Shown here piece by piece: positions 43,820 through 52,792 of a stretch of 64,000 nucleotides of DNA. The DNA lies in NCBI GenBank assembly GCA_900317835.1, contig ONIL01000015.1, positions 62,001 to 126,000 of the forward strand. The letters are read 5' to 3'. Origin of the DNA: an uncultured Prevotellaceae bacterium (lineage in GTDB: Bacteria > Bacteroidota > Bacteroidia > Bacteroidales > Muribaculaceae). The notes under the pieces were generated by a model. The model was not told the origin of the DNA. It saw nothing but the letters and a program-made list of their open reading frames with translations, and did no database searches. The number at the start of each line of letters is the position of its first letter. Position 1 is the first letter of the stretch. Made by a program: the position numbers and the translations under genes.

Positions 43820-45538
43820 ATGATGAAAAAGATTTCGTTAGTGATAGTGGCTTTAGTCACATTTTGGAACATGGCCATGGCGGTTCCTGCCAAGCCCGTT
43901 CCCTTCACCCATGTTCAGAGTGATGGCTCGTCCGTGACGCTGATCATGCGCGGCGGCAAATTCAATCACTGTGTCATGACAATGGACGGCCTGACGGTTG
44001 GCCAAACCACAAGTGGGGATTATTGCTACACGGCCAATGGCTCGTTGAGCAATGTGGTCGCCCATGATGCGGGCAGCCGTGGCATTGAGGAGCAGGCGTT
44101 CATCACCGTTTACCGTGACCAGATGACGCTCGAAGCGTCAAGTCGTCACTCACCTCGTCGCGAGGAGAGCAACGACAATCCCCAAGTGCCCACGATGGGG
44201 TCACCACGCATTCCCATCATCCTTGTGAACTATACCGACGTGAAATTTATTGATGCTGACCCCGTTGTCACATTTGAGAACCAGTTCAACGAGAACGAAT
44301 TCAGCAGCCTGCACTACTTTCAGTCACAGTCACGAGGACTGTTCTCGCCCCAGTTTGACATCTTGGGGCCCGTGCAACTTGTAAATGACCGCTACTTCTA
44401 TGGTGGCAATGATAGCAAGGGCTACGACAAGCAGTTGGGCACAATGATTATTGAGGCCTGCGAGGGCGTGGACAGCACGGTTGATTTCAGTGACTATGAC
44501 AATGACGGTGACGGTTATGTCGATGTAGTGGTGGTGCTCTATGCCGGTGTAGGCGAGGCCCAGGCCTGGCGCACTGTCCCTGAGTCGGTGTGGCCGTGCC
44601 AATGGGACATGGAGGAGTGCTTTGCATGGGGCTACAGTACCCAAGGGGCATTCCCGATGGATGGCGTGACTGTTGACAAGTTTGCTGTGTTTAATGAGTT
44701 GGAGGGCAGCTATGATACCAGTAATAGGATTGATGGCGTGGGCACATTCTGTCACGAGTTCAGTCACTGCCTGGGATTGCCTGATTTTTATCCCACCAAT
44801 AACGGCAGCGCATATGGTATGAACAACTGGGACCTCATGGACAATGGATGCTATCTCAACAATGGCTACACGCCAGTGGGCTATACCTCCTATGAACGCC
44901 ATTTTATGGGTTGGATGGACTTGATTGACCCAGTGGAGAATACTCATTACACCCTTGCCCCGTTGAATACTGATGAAGGCAATGCGGTCAAGGTCGTGAA
45001 TGATGCCAATCCTGATGAGTACTATTTGCTGGAATACCGCACCAAGACGGGCTGGGATGCCTATATCGCCGCCGAGGGCATTATGATTATCCATGTGGAC
45101 TATAACAAGAACGCATGGGACAACAATACACCCAATAACATCTCGTCCCATCAGCGCATGACCATCATTCCCGCCGACAACGTTTTGTCGGGTTATACTA
45201 ACAGGTATGACTTGTGGCCTCAAGGCGCATTGGACTCGCTCACCAACAACTCGGTGCCGCCTGCCCAGGTGTTCAAGGGTGGCTACATGAACAAGCCCAT
45301 TACCGGCATGACCGTTGATGCCGATCGTGCGATTGCCGGCCTGTGGTACATGAAATCGTTCGAGACGCCCATCGGTGACGTGAACCTGGATGGCGAGGTG
45401 AACATTGTCGATGTGAACGAACTCATTGACGTGTTGCTCAGTGGTAATTTCGTCGCCACCGATGATGTGAACAAGGATGGTGAGGTAAATATCGCCGATA
45501 TCAACGCTGTGATTGACATCATCCTTGGTGGCCATTGA
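43820..45538 (+). CDS. M6 family metalloprotease with C-terminal dockerin-like repeats
   Basis: A 572-residue secreted zinc protease. The signal peptide (~1-21) is followed by a propeptide-like region (~25-130), the M6 catalytic domain (~135-470) with HEFSHCLGLPD (residues ~312-322, matching HExxHxxGxxD) and a Met in GMNNWDLMD, and a dockerin-like pair at the end (~518-572: GDVNLDGEVNIVDVNELIDV and DVNKDGEVNIADINAVIDI). M6 peptidases include immune inhibitor A. The adjacent C10 protease also ends in a dockerin of the same subtype. Confidence 0.9.
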   Translation: MMKKISLVIVALVTFWNMAMAVPAKPVPFTHVQSDGSSVTLIMRGGKFNHCVMTMDGLTVGQTTSGDYCYTANGSLSNVVAHDAGSRGIEEQAFITVYRDQMTLEASSRHSPRREESNDNPQVPTMGSPRIPIILVNYTDVKFIDADPVVTFENQFNENEFSSLHYFQSQSRGLFSPQFDILGPVQLVNDRYFYGGNDSKGYDKQLGTMIIEACEGVDSTVDFSDYDNDGDGYVDVVVVLYAGVGEAQAWRTVPESVWPCQWDMEECFAWGYSTQGAFPMDGVTVDKFAVFNELEGSYDTSNRIDGVGTFCHEFSHCLGLPDFYPTNNGSAYGMNNWDLMDNGCYLNNGYTPVGYTSYERHFMGWMDLIDPVENTHYTLAPLNTDEGNAVKVVNDANPDEYYLLEYRTKTGWDAYIAAEGIMIIHVDYNKNAWDNNTPNNISSHQRMTIIPADNVLSGYTNRYDLWPQGALDSLTNNSVPPAQVFKGGYMNKPITGMTVDADRAIAGLWYMKSFETPIGDVNLDGEVNIVDVNELIDVLLSGNFVATDDVNKDGEVNIADINAVIDIILGGH

Positions 45539-45631
45539 TGCCCGCCGTACCCGATAACGGGTGCAATTGTCTAAATTTTTTACACTTTTAAAACATTTTT
45601 TCAGTAAAAGGTGTTTTTTGCTGAAAAATTG

Positions 45632-45662
45632 TTGCTTTTTTAATCTTTATTATATTAATTTG
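45632..45662 (+). promoter_or_regulatory. Promoter of C10 protease gene
   Basis: TTG (45632-45634) is 20 nt from TTAATTTG (45655-45662), one mismatch from the -7 consensus. The leader is ~46 nt. Confidence 0.5.
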
Positions 45663-45711
45663 CGCTATCTGTAGGGAAAAAGCTAATTTATTTAAAATCT
45701 AAACATTTTGG

Positions 45712-48700
45712 ATGATGAAACATTTTATTTGCAAATTAATGATTGTGGCAATACTGGCTGTGCTGGTGTTGCCGTTGAGTGCGGCAAGCGTTGATGAGGC
45801 GTCAGCCCAGGCTCGCGCTGCCAGTTTCCTGAAGTCCCTAGCTCACCGCAAGTTGATGTCGCCGGGCGCGTCATTACAGATGGCCCATGTCGAGAAATCA
45901 TCAATCAACGCCGACGAGGTAGACTTCTATGTGTTTAACGAGAGCACCGGTTTGGCGTTTGTCATCGTGTCGGGCGAGGATTGTTCCGAGGAAATCCTGG
46001 GCTATGGACAGGGCTCGTTCGACAAGGATAAGCTGCCATGCAACATGCGCTACTGGCTCGATGAGTATAAACGGCAAATCGAGTGGCTGCGAACCCACGA
46101 GCAACGTGATGCCGTCACAAAAACTAAGCCCAAACGCTCACGTGCTCGTCTCTCCATGTCGAATGTACAGCCGTTGCTCTCCTGCCAGTGGAGTCAAGGA
46201 ACTCCATATTGTGATGAATGCCCCATTTACGACGGCCAGTATTGTGCGACTGGATGTATCGCCACCGCAATGGCTCAAGTGATGTATTACTGGAAGTATC
46301 CCGAAGAATTGCCCGCTTTGTCATCTTACGTTACTTATTCTTGTGCCATTACGGTGCCTGCTCTTCCCGGCACCCGACTTGACTGGGATAACATGCGTGA
46401 CACTTATACCTATTATGATGATTATACGGCCGTACAGGGCGCTGCTGTAGCCCGGCTGATGCGCTATTGTGGTCAGTCCTGTTATATGGACTATACTCCC
46501 AGTGGCAGTGGAGCATGGGAAGAAGACCAGTTGGCGGGCCTAAAACTATTCGGATACAGTCCTAAGGCGACTTGTCTGCCTCGAGATGACTACAGTGATG
46601 ATGAGTGGAATCAACTCCTGATGGAGAATTTGTCGCAGGGCTACCCGGTGCTCTACACGGGATTCAGCGATGAAGTGGGCCATGCTTTTGTGCTGGATGG
46701 TTATCAGGATGGCCTGTATCATGTGAATTGGGGATGGGGAGGTAGTTATGACGGCTATTTTGCCCTTGATGCCATGGCAGGTTCGGGAGGTGACGGATAT
46801 AACTACGGACAAGACATGCATCATCTGCTTAGACCTGCCACCGAGGAAGACTATGCCGATTCCTTTGACTTTGAGGAGGATGGGATTTTCTATCTCGAGA
46901 ATGGAAATGAAGCCACCGTGACTTCTCGCAGTGCGATGCTGAATAGCTACAGCGGCAAGGTCATCATCCCATCGACGGTTACTCATGATGGGAAGACCTA
47001 TACCGTGACGTCGATTGGAGCCGACGCCTTCCGTAATTCCAGCGAATTGACCGAGGTGGTTCTTCCCTCGACCATCAAGCGCATCGAGCGCTTTGCCTTT
47101 TCATATTGCTCAAATCTACGTTCAATAAATATCGGCCGAGCGGTTACTTTCATCGGGACTGCCGCGTTCAATGAATGCACGGCCCTGGATGTGGTCAATA
47201 TCGAGGATCTGGCGGCATGGTGTACGGTTGAGTTGGAGAACTATTTGAGTTCTCCGCTAACTAATGGCCGATTATTTGTCAATGGTCAGGAGGTTCAGGA
47301 CCTTGTGATTCCCGAGTCGGTGCAACAGGTGAATAATGATGTCTTCGGCATGTGTCGCAGCCTGAAGTCTGTGACTATACCGGGATCGTTGTCGATAATC
47401 GGTGAAGATGCTTTTTGGGGTTGTGAGAATTTGAGATCAGTGACGGTCAATGGTCGGGTGGATGAGTTGGGAGAGTTCTCATTCGCTTATAATGATTACC
47501 TGGAATCGTTTACAGTAAATGGCTCTGTTGGCATGATCGGGTATGCGGCAATGGCCATGTGCCCCAAACTGGCCGAAGTCATTCTTAACGATGTGGAGGA
47601 GTTTGATTACTATGCGTTCAATTCATGTGAATCGTTGACTGCGGTCACGATTCCTGCTTCTACCCGCAATCTCGGTTATGCGTCTTTCGCCTATTGCTCG
47701 GCACTTGCCGACGTAACCTTCATGAGTGATGACACGTCGATTGACGAAGCGACATTCTATTCTTGTACATCGCTTACCGATGTAGCACTACCTCAAAATC
47801 TCACCGTCCTCAATGACTCGGTGTTTACTTTGTGTAATCATTTGACTCGGGTTAACATGGGCGACAAGTTGGTTTCGATCGGTGCAGGGGCCTTTAAGAA
47901 TTGTTCAATGCTTGAGCAGCTGGCACTGCCTGCCTCAATCAGGACGATTGGGCCAAGCGCTTTTTTGAAATGTGGACAGTTGAAGGGGGTTTATATTAGC
48001 GATATTTCCAAGTGGTGTGGCATTGACTTCGCTAACATTGACTCCAATCCCTTATCTCTAGCCAAGCATCTTTTCATGAACGGGGAAGAGGTTACCCAAC
48101 TGGTGGTGCCGCATGGGGTTGAAAACATCAAAAAATGTGCCTTTTATGGCGCTAGTTCATTGACCAGTGTCTCCATTCCTGGCAGTGTCGCCTCAATTGG
48201 TGAGTCGGCTTTCAAGGGCTGCTCGGGCTTAACGCGGGTTGATGTTGAGGATTTGGCGGCATGGTGTGGGATTTCCTTTGAGAACGAGTATTCCAACCCC
48301 TTGTCACTGGCATTGCATCTGAATGTCGCTGGAAATCGGTTAGAGCACTTGGTGGTGCCTCGTGGCGTGACTGCCATTCAAGATTTCGCCTTCAATTATT
48401 GCGATGACCTGGTGGATGTGACGATTGGCAACGATGTGACCTCCATTGGGAAAAATGCTTTCATGACCTGCGTTAACTTGGCAACCGTGACCATCGAGGA
48501 TGGTGTGAAAAGCATTGGAGAGAAAGCATTCAGTGTCTGTACGTCATTGACGGAATTGACCTTGGGACGTCAAGTCGAGAAACTGGACAAGAGGGCCTTC
48601 TCGTCCAGCCTGTTGATTTCATCAATCACTTGCAAAGCGCTGACGCCGCCCGAAATCGTGTCCAAGGACTGCTTTGCCAATGGCGTGTACAAGAATGCCA

Positions 48701-48963
48701 GTGTGCTTGTTCCTGCAGCATCGCTCGAGGACTATGAGGGAGCTACCAATTGGAACCTGTTCACCAACATGACAGGTGAACAACTGGATTTCCTGGTGGG
48801 CGATGTGAACCATGACGGACAAGTGAATATCACTGATGTGAATGAGATAATCGATGCGCTGCTTACAGGGATGCCCTATGATGCCACCTTTGACGTGAGC
48901 GGCGATGGTGAGTTCTCGATTTGGGACGTTAATGCCCTCATTGATCTCATCCTGCAAAGATAA
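45712..48963 (+). CDS. C10 (streptopain-type) cysteine protease with BspA-like leucine-rich repeats and dockerin-like repeats
   Basis: A 1083-residue secreted protein. Order: signal peptide (~1-25), Spi-like inhibitory propeptide (~25-130), C10 peptidase domain (~145-385) with catalytic Cys ~182 (ATGCIATAMAQVM) and His ~324 (VGHAFVLDG) followed by HVNWGWGG, then a long BspA/LRR_5 region (~425-1010, about a dozen units of type AFxxCxxLxxVxIP), and a dockerin-like pair (~1024-1083, GDVNHDGQVNITDVNEIIDA and GDGEFSIWDVNALIDL). BspA-type repeats mediate binding to host proteins or other cells. The combination is that of a surface-attached or scaffolded protease. Confidence 0.9.
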   Translation: MMKHFICKLMIVAILAVLVLPLSAASVDEASAQARAASFLKSLAHRKLMSPGASLQMAHVEKSSINADEVDFYVFNESTGLAFVIVSGEDCSEEILGYGQGSFDKDKLPCNMRYWLDEYKRQIEWLRTHEQRDAVTKTKPKRSRARLSMSNVQPLLSCQWSQGTPYCDECPIYDGQYCATGCIATAMAQVMYYWKYPEELPALSSYVTYSCAITVPALPGTRLDWDNMRDTYTYYDDYTAVQGAAVARLMRYCGQSCYMDYTPSGSGAWEEDQLAGLKLFGYSPKATCLPRDDYSDDEWNQLLMENLSQGYPVLYTGFSDEVGHAFVLDGYQDGLYHVNWGWGGSYDGYFALDAMAGSGGDGYNYGQDMHHLLRPATEEDYADSFDFEEDGIFYLENGNEATVTSRSAMLNSYSGKVIIPSTVTHDGKTYTVTSIGADAFRNSSELTEVVLPSTIKRIERFAFSYCSNLRSINIGRAVTFIGTAAFNECTALDVVNIEDLAAWCTVELENYLSSPLTNGRLFVNGQEVQDLVIPESVQQVNNDVFGMCRSLKSVTIPGSLSIIGEDAFWGCENLRSVTVNGRVDELGEFSFAYNDYLESFTVNGSVGMIGYAAMAMCPKLAEVILNDVEEFDYYAFNSCESLTAVTIPASTRNLGYASFAYCSALADVTFMSDDTSIDEATFYSCTSLTDVALPQNLTVLNDSVFTLCNHLTRVNMGDKLVSIGAGAFKNCSMLEQLALPASIRTIGPSAFLKCGQLKGVYISDISKWCGIDFANIDSNPLSLAKHLFMNGEEVTQLVVPHGVENIKKCAFYGASSLTSVSIPGSVASIGESAFKGCSGLTRVDVEDLAAWCGISFENEYSNPLSLALHLNVAGNRLEHLVVPRGVTAIQDFAFNYCDDLVDVTIGNDVTSIGKNAFMTCVNLATVTIEDGVKSIGEKAFSVCTSLTELTLGRQVEKLDKRAFSSSLLISSITCKALTPPEIVSKDCFANGVYKNASVLVPAASLEDYEGATNWNLFTNMTGEQLDFLVGDVNHDGQVNITDVNEIIDALLTGMPYDATFDVSGDGEFSIWDVNALIDLILQR

Positions 48964-48995
48964 TAAAGCCGCCAATTTGTAAACCCATCATAATC

Positions 48996-49036
48996 GAGGG
49001 GCTGTGTCAGAATTCTGGCACAGCCTCCCTTATTTG
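48996..49036. terminator. Terminator between convergent genes
   Basis: GAGGGGCTGTGTCAG (48996-49010) pairs with CTGGCACAGCCTC (49015-49027) with one bulge and a wobble; T-rich sequence follows. Confidence 0.7.
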
Positions 49037-49052
49037 TTGTGTTGTGTGAGAA

Positions 49053-50177
49053 TTAGTCAGTGAGAAGACTGCCGATGAGCGACGTGGCAGCCGTGGCGAC
49101 ACGGGCGAGGGTGCCAACAGGAGAAATGGCCTCTTCAAGCGGGAGACCATCACTCACGGCCATGACTGATTTCAGCCCTGCAGCCGGGACGTCGAAATCT
49201 TTATCCACGAGCCCGCAAATGGCAGCCACGGGGACGCCTAGCCGCTGTGCCATCTGGATGACTTGTCCGGGCCCTTTGCCCATCATGGTTTGACGGTCCA
49301 ACCGCCCTTCGCCGGTGATGACAAGGTCGGCATGTTCAAGTGCTTGGTCCAATCCGTTCTCAGCAAGGATATAGGGGGCTCCAGCGAGCAGCTGGCAATC
49401 CAGCAGATGACTCATGAGGGCAGGAATGCCGCCAGCAGCGCCACATCCGGCTTGCGAGGCGCAATTCTCGCCGATGATTGCCGCTATATGCTGCATCCCG
49501 CGTTCCAGTTGTTCCACCTGCTGGGCACTGGCCCCCTTCTGTGGACTGTAAACACTGGCTGTGCCGTTCTTGCCACACAGGGGATTATCCACATCGGTCA
49601 AAAGGGTGAAACGGCAGTCCAGCACCTCTTGAGGGATGCCGCGGGTTTCGATGTGCCGGATTATTTCCAGGGATTCACCGCAGGGGTAGAGGTAATGGCC
49701 ATCGCTGTCGGTGAATTCGGCCCCCAAGGCGCTCATGATACCCATTCCTGCATCACAGGTAGCCGAGCCACCCAGTCCCAACACGATATGCTGGCTGCCA
49801 TGTTCCATGGCATCACGCATCAGCAGTCCCGTGCCCAGTGTTGTGGCGCGTATCACATCTCGCGCTTGGTCAGGAACAAGGGCCAAGCCACTGGCGGCGG
49901 CCACCTCAATGAAGGCAGTGCCGTCTTCACACAAGTAGTAGCGAGCATTGACTGGGGGCAATTGCAGCAAGGGCCCCGGTGCCTGCATCATTAACCATTG
50001 GCCTTGGCGGGTTGCAGCAAGCACTTCGACCGTCCCGTCACCGCCATCGGCAACGGGTACACAATCGACTTTCACACTTGGAAATGTATCGCTCAAGGCT
50101 TGCCTTGCGGCTTCGTTAAGCTGCTGGGATGTGGCACAGCCTTTGAACTTGTCAAATGCCAGGACGACGTTCATCAA
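49053..50177 (-). CDS. Glycerate kinase (GarK/GlxK type)
   Basis: A 374-residue kinase that phosphorylates glycerate. Family segments: VVLAFDKFKGCATSQQLNEAAR, VADGGDGTVEVL, FIEVAAASGLALV, LGLGGSATCDAGMGIMSALGA, DVDNPLCGKNGTASVY and GEGRLDRQTMMGKGP. Length fits. It begins within the stop region of the coiled-coil lipoprotein gene (4-base ATGA overlap), so the pair is probably co-translated although their roles look unrelated. Confidence 0.93.
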   Translation of the reverse strand: MMNVVLAFDKFKGCATSQQLNEAARQALSDTFPSVKVDCVPVADGGDGTVEVLAATRQGQWLMMQAPGPLLQLPPVNARYYLCEDGTAFIEVAAASGLALVPDQARDVIRATTLGTGLLMRDAMEHGSQHIVLGLGGSATCDAGMGIMSALGAEFTDSDGHYLYPCGESLEIIRHIETRGIPQEVLDCRFTLLTDVDNPLCGKNGTASVYSPQKGASAQQVEQLERGMQHIAAIIGENCASQAGCGAAGGIPALMSHLLDCQLLAGAPYILAENGLDQALEHADLVITGEGRLDRQTMMGKGPGQVIQMAQRLGVPVAAICGLVDKDFDVPAAGLKSVMAVSDGLPLEEAISPVGTLARVATAATSLIGSLLTD

Positions 50178-51061
50178 TCCACCTTAACGACAAGGAAATT
50201 GGATTTTTCCCAAAAACGGTCGGCATTGATGATGTGCAGCGTCTTGACGTTGCCATGGTCCACGATTTCGTAGGAATCTTTGGGATGGTTGGTCATGAGT
50301 TGGGCCTTGGCGCTGTGCAGAGGTATCTCACTCAATGTGCGGCGGTCGGCCTTAGTGAAGTAAGACATCTCAAAGTCGCCTTCCAGGATCTTGGTCTTGC
50401 GCAGGAAACCAGTCTCAATGATTTTGTTGTCCTTGAGTTCTTTCTTGGAGCCGATGACATAGTAGCAAGAGTTCAGGTTGTTCACCTCATTAGTGAGGTT
50501 CTTGGATTCCTGCTGTGCTGCCTCTTTTTCCTTAACCACAGCCTTGTTGACTGCATTGAGCGAATCCACACTCTGGTTCAGGTTCTTAATTTGGATGTGG
50601 GCAGCCGCCAGTTGATCGGTCAAGTTGTTGATGGTCTTCTGCTGCTCGTCGAGCTGCTGTTTCATCGAGGCGATCGACTTCTCCATGTTGGCATTGTAGT
50701 TGGTGGACTGTTTGAGTCGTTTCTCCAACTCTGCTAGACGGCTCTTGTGCTTGTTGATGGATTGCTGAATGAGCACGATGTCATCACGCAGCTGTTTCTT
50801 GCGGTCAGGCGTCTCGCCATTCAAGTTGTTGACCGAGACGATGTCTTCCAGTTCCTTGATTTGAGCCATTCCGTCGGCAATGTCGCTCATGAGTTGCATG
50901 AGGCTGTCTTTCTCAGCATTGGCGTTGGCGATGGAATCCTGCAACACAGTGTTGATGGAGTCCTGCCGCATGGCTTGTTGTTCCAGTTTGTTACTGCGCT
51001 GGCAGGCTGGCAATATTGCGAGCCCTACCATGAACAAAACAAAATAGAAAATCTTTTTCAT
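50174..51061 (-). CDS. Coiled-coil lipoprotein (Cbp1-type adhesin-like)
   Basis: A 295-residue lipoprotein (lipobox LPAC, Cys ~20). Residues ~25-205 are an almost continuous coiled coil rich in Lys, Glu, Gln and Asn; a C-terminal globular part (~210-295) includes SCYYVIGSKKELKDNKII and a final NFLVVKVD. It resembles Bacteroidota proteins annotated as Cbp1-family collagen-binding adhesins, a family label I cannot verify here. An envelope-spanning spacer or adhesin role is likely. Confidence 0.65.
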   Translation of the reverse strand: MKKIFYFVLFMVGLAILPACQRSNKLEQQAMRQDSINTVLQDSIANANAEKDSLMQLMSDIADGMAQIKELEDIVSVNNLNGETPDRKKQLRDDIVLIQQSINKHKSRLAELEKRLKQSTNYNANMEKSIASMKQQLDEQQKTINNLTDQLAAAHIQIKNLNQSVDSLNAVNKAVVKEKEAAQQESKNLTNEVNNLNSCYYVIGSKKELKDNKIIETGFLRKTKILEGDFEMSYFTKADRRTLSEIPLHSAKAQLMTNHPKDSYEIVDHGNVKTLHIINADRFWEKSNFLVVKVD

Positions 51062-51103
51062 ACTTTATTGGATTTGATGGTTTGTCTTTACATTATTATA
51101 TCA

Positions 51104-51838
51104 TTACACTTTTGCGTTCTTTTGCTTGAATTGGGCATATTTGTCCACCTTGACCGGTGTCACCGCTGGACTGCCGCCAACGATGATGACGATCTCGCCA
51201 CGTGGCGCATTGGCTGTGAAATAATCCACGAGTTCAGCCAGTGTGCCGTTGTGGGTCGTGTTGTGCAACTTGCTGATCTCGCGCACCACACTGGCCTCTC
51301 GGTCGGGGCCGAAAACCTCGGCAAATTGCTGCAGGGTCTTCAATAACCGCAGTGGGGATTCATAGAATACCATGGTCAACGGTTGCTCCTTGAGCTCATT
51401 AAGACGTGTTGCGCGGCCTTTCTTCTGGGGGAGGAAGCCTTCAAACACAAACCGGTCACAGGGCAGCCCCGAGTTGACCAGTGCTGGCACAAATGCTGTG
51501 GCACCGGGCAAAGTCTCAACCTCGATACCTTGTCGGCGGCATTCCCGTGACAACAGGAATCCGGGGTCGCTGATGCCTGGCGTGCCTGCATCGCTGATGA
51601 GTGCCATCACCGAGTCGCCTTGCAACTGCTCGACCACAGCCGTAACAGCCTCGTGCTCATTGAACTTGTGATGGCTGCGCATGGGTGTGGCAATGTCAAA
51701 GTGCTTGAGTAGCACGCCACTGGTGCGTGTGTCCTCGGCCAGGATGGTGTCAACAGCCTTAAGCACCTCGATGGCTCGAGGAGTCATGTCGTTAAGATTG
51801 CCGACGGGTGTGGGCACTATGTACAGCTTGCCTGCCAT
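51104..51838 (-). CDS. rsmI: 16S rRNA (cytidine(1402)-2'-O)-methyltransferase
   Basis: A 244-residue tetrapyrrole-methylase-fold enzyme. Motifs: LYIVPTPVGNLNDMTPRA at the start, LAEDTRTSGVLLKHF, ALISDAGTPGISDPGF, LPGATAFVPALVNSGLP, FYESPLRLLKTL and a C-terminal GEIVIIVGG. The start is the ATG at 51838 (MAGKLYIVP); the longer reading overlaps the next gene. Its product fine-tunes decoding at C1402. Confidence 0.93.
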   Translation of the reverse strand: MAGKLYIVPTPVGNLNDMTPRAIEVLKAVDTILAEDTRTSGVLLKHFDIATPMRSHHKFNEHEAVTAVVEQLQGDSVMALISDAGTPGISDPGFLLSRECRRQGIEVETLPGATAFVPALVNSGLPCDRFVFEGFLPQKKGRATRLNELKEQPLTMVFYESPLRLLKTLQQFAEVFGPDREASVVREISKLHNTTHNGTLAELVDYFTANAPRGEIVIIVGGSPAVTPVKVDKYAQFKQKNAKV

Positions 51839-51851
51839 GTTGAGTGGGCGA

Positions 51852-52706
51852 TCAGGACTGGAAGTGGTTGCGCACAATGCTCATGAAGCTCTGAACCACC
51901 TCATTCTCTCGATCCCAGTGTAACTGGCTGTAGAAATACAACTCGGCGTTACCATAGCTTCTCATCATCTCGATGTGCTCAATGGCCGTATTCATCGCGC
52001 TGGCACTCCCTGCAAACAACTCACGCTGGAAAAGGAAACGGTCATTGATTGAGAAGGCCTTGCGAATGTCCTTTGACAAATTGCGTTGCAACTTTTCGTC
52101 AACGCGCAATGGGGCCTCATCCACCTCGGGGAATTCAGTGGGAACAGGGGGGATGGGCATCTCTTCTTCGGGCTCAGGGACAGTGTTGTCCTCGGCCTCG
52201 ATAAACTCGACAGTGATGTCTTCAAGATCACGGTCATCCTCGGGGAGCACCTCGGGGTCTGGTTCAGGAACGGGTTCGCCGTTACCCTCCTCAACAGGAG
52301 GCATAAAGGGCGGCGGAGTCACCTGAACGGGTTGAGGATCGGCAACGGGCTCCTCAAGGTCATCTTCCTGGTCGTCGACGGGGGCAGGAGTGACTGGAGA
52401 CTCTTGAATGACTGGACTGTCTTGAACCTCTTGAGTCTCTAGTGTGTCGGGAATCTCTGGAGCGGCTGGAGTCTCTGGAGTGGCTGGACTTTCTTGAGCC
52501 TCGGGAGTGGTGGGAGTTTCTTGTGGCTCAAATTTCTCGGCGATGGTCATGCCGTACATCTCGGCCAACTCGCGCACTTTGCGTTTGATTTTATTGGTGA
52601 TGACATCGGGAGTGTTTTCGTCACCCAATCGGCGGGTAACGAGCATCAATCCCTCTATCTCATAGACATGAGATAGCATTTTCTCTATAGACATATTCAT
52701 AATCAT
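51852..52706 (-). CDS. Pro/Glu/Thr-rich protein of unknown function
   Basis: A 284-residue protein with a conserved N-terminal helical segment (~1-55), a ~125-residue low-complexity stretch of TPE/TPA/SPV units (~60-185), and a conserved C-terminal segment (~205-284, SKDIRKAFSINDRFLFQREL ... QLHWDRENEVVQSFMSIVRN). The C-terminus resembles a Bacteroidota family found beside rsmI. There is no signal or membrane helix. The linker is probably disordered. Function unknown. 13 nt separate it from rsmI, suggesting co-transcription. Confidence 0.75.
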   Translation of the reverse strand: MIMNMSIEKMLSHVYEIEGLMLVTRRLGDENTPDVITNKIKRKVRELAEMYGMTIAEKFEPQETPTTPEAQESPATPETPAAPEIPDTLETQEVQDSPVIQESPVTPAPVDDQEDDLEEPVADPQPVQVTPPPFMPPVEEGNGEPVPEPDPEVLPEDDRDLEDITVEFIEAEDNTVPEPEEEMPIPPVPTEFPEVDEAPLRVDEKLQRNLSKDIRKAFSINDRFLFQRELFAGSASAMNTAIEHIEMMRSYGNAELYFYSQLHWDRENEVVQSFMSIVRNHFQS

Positions 52707-52792
52707 CTGTTTTATTGTTGCTTAGCGGCAATGCGCCAAGATTTTGCTTTACATTTAACCTGCAAGTATAGACATTTTTTTTGAATCACCAA

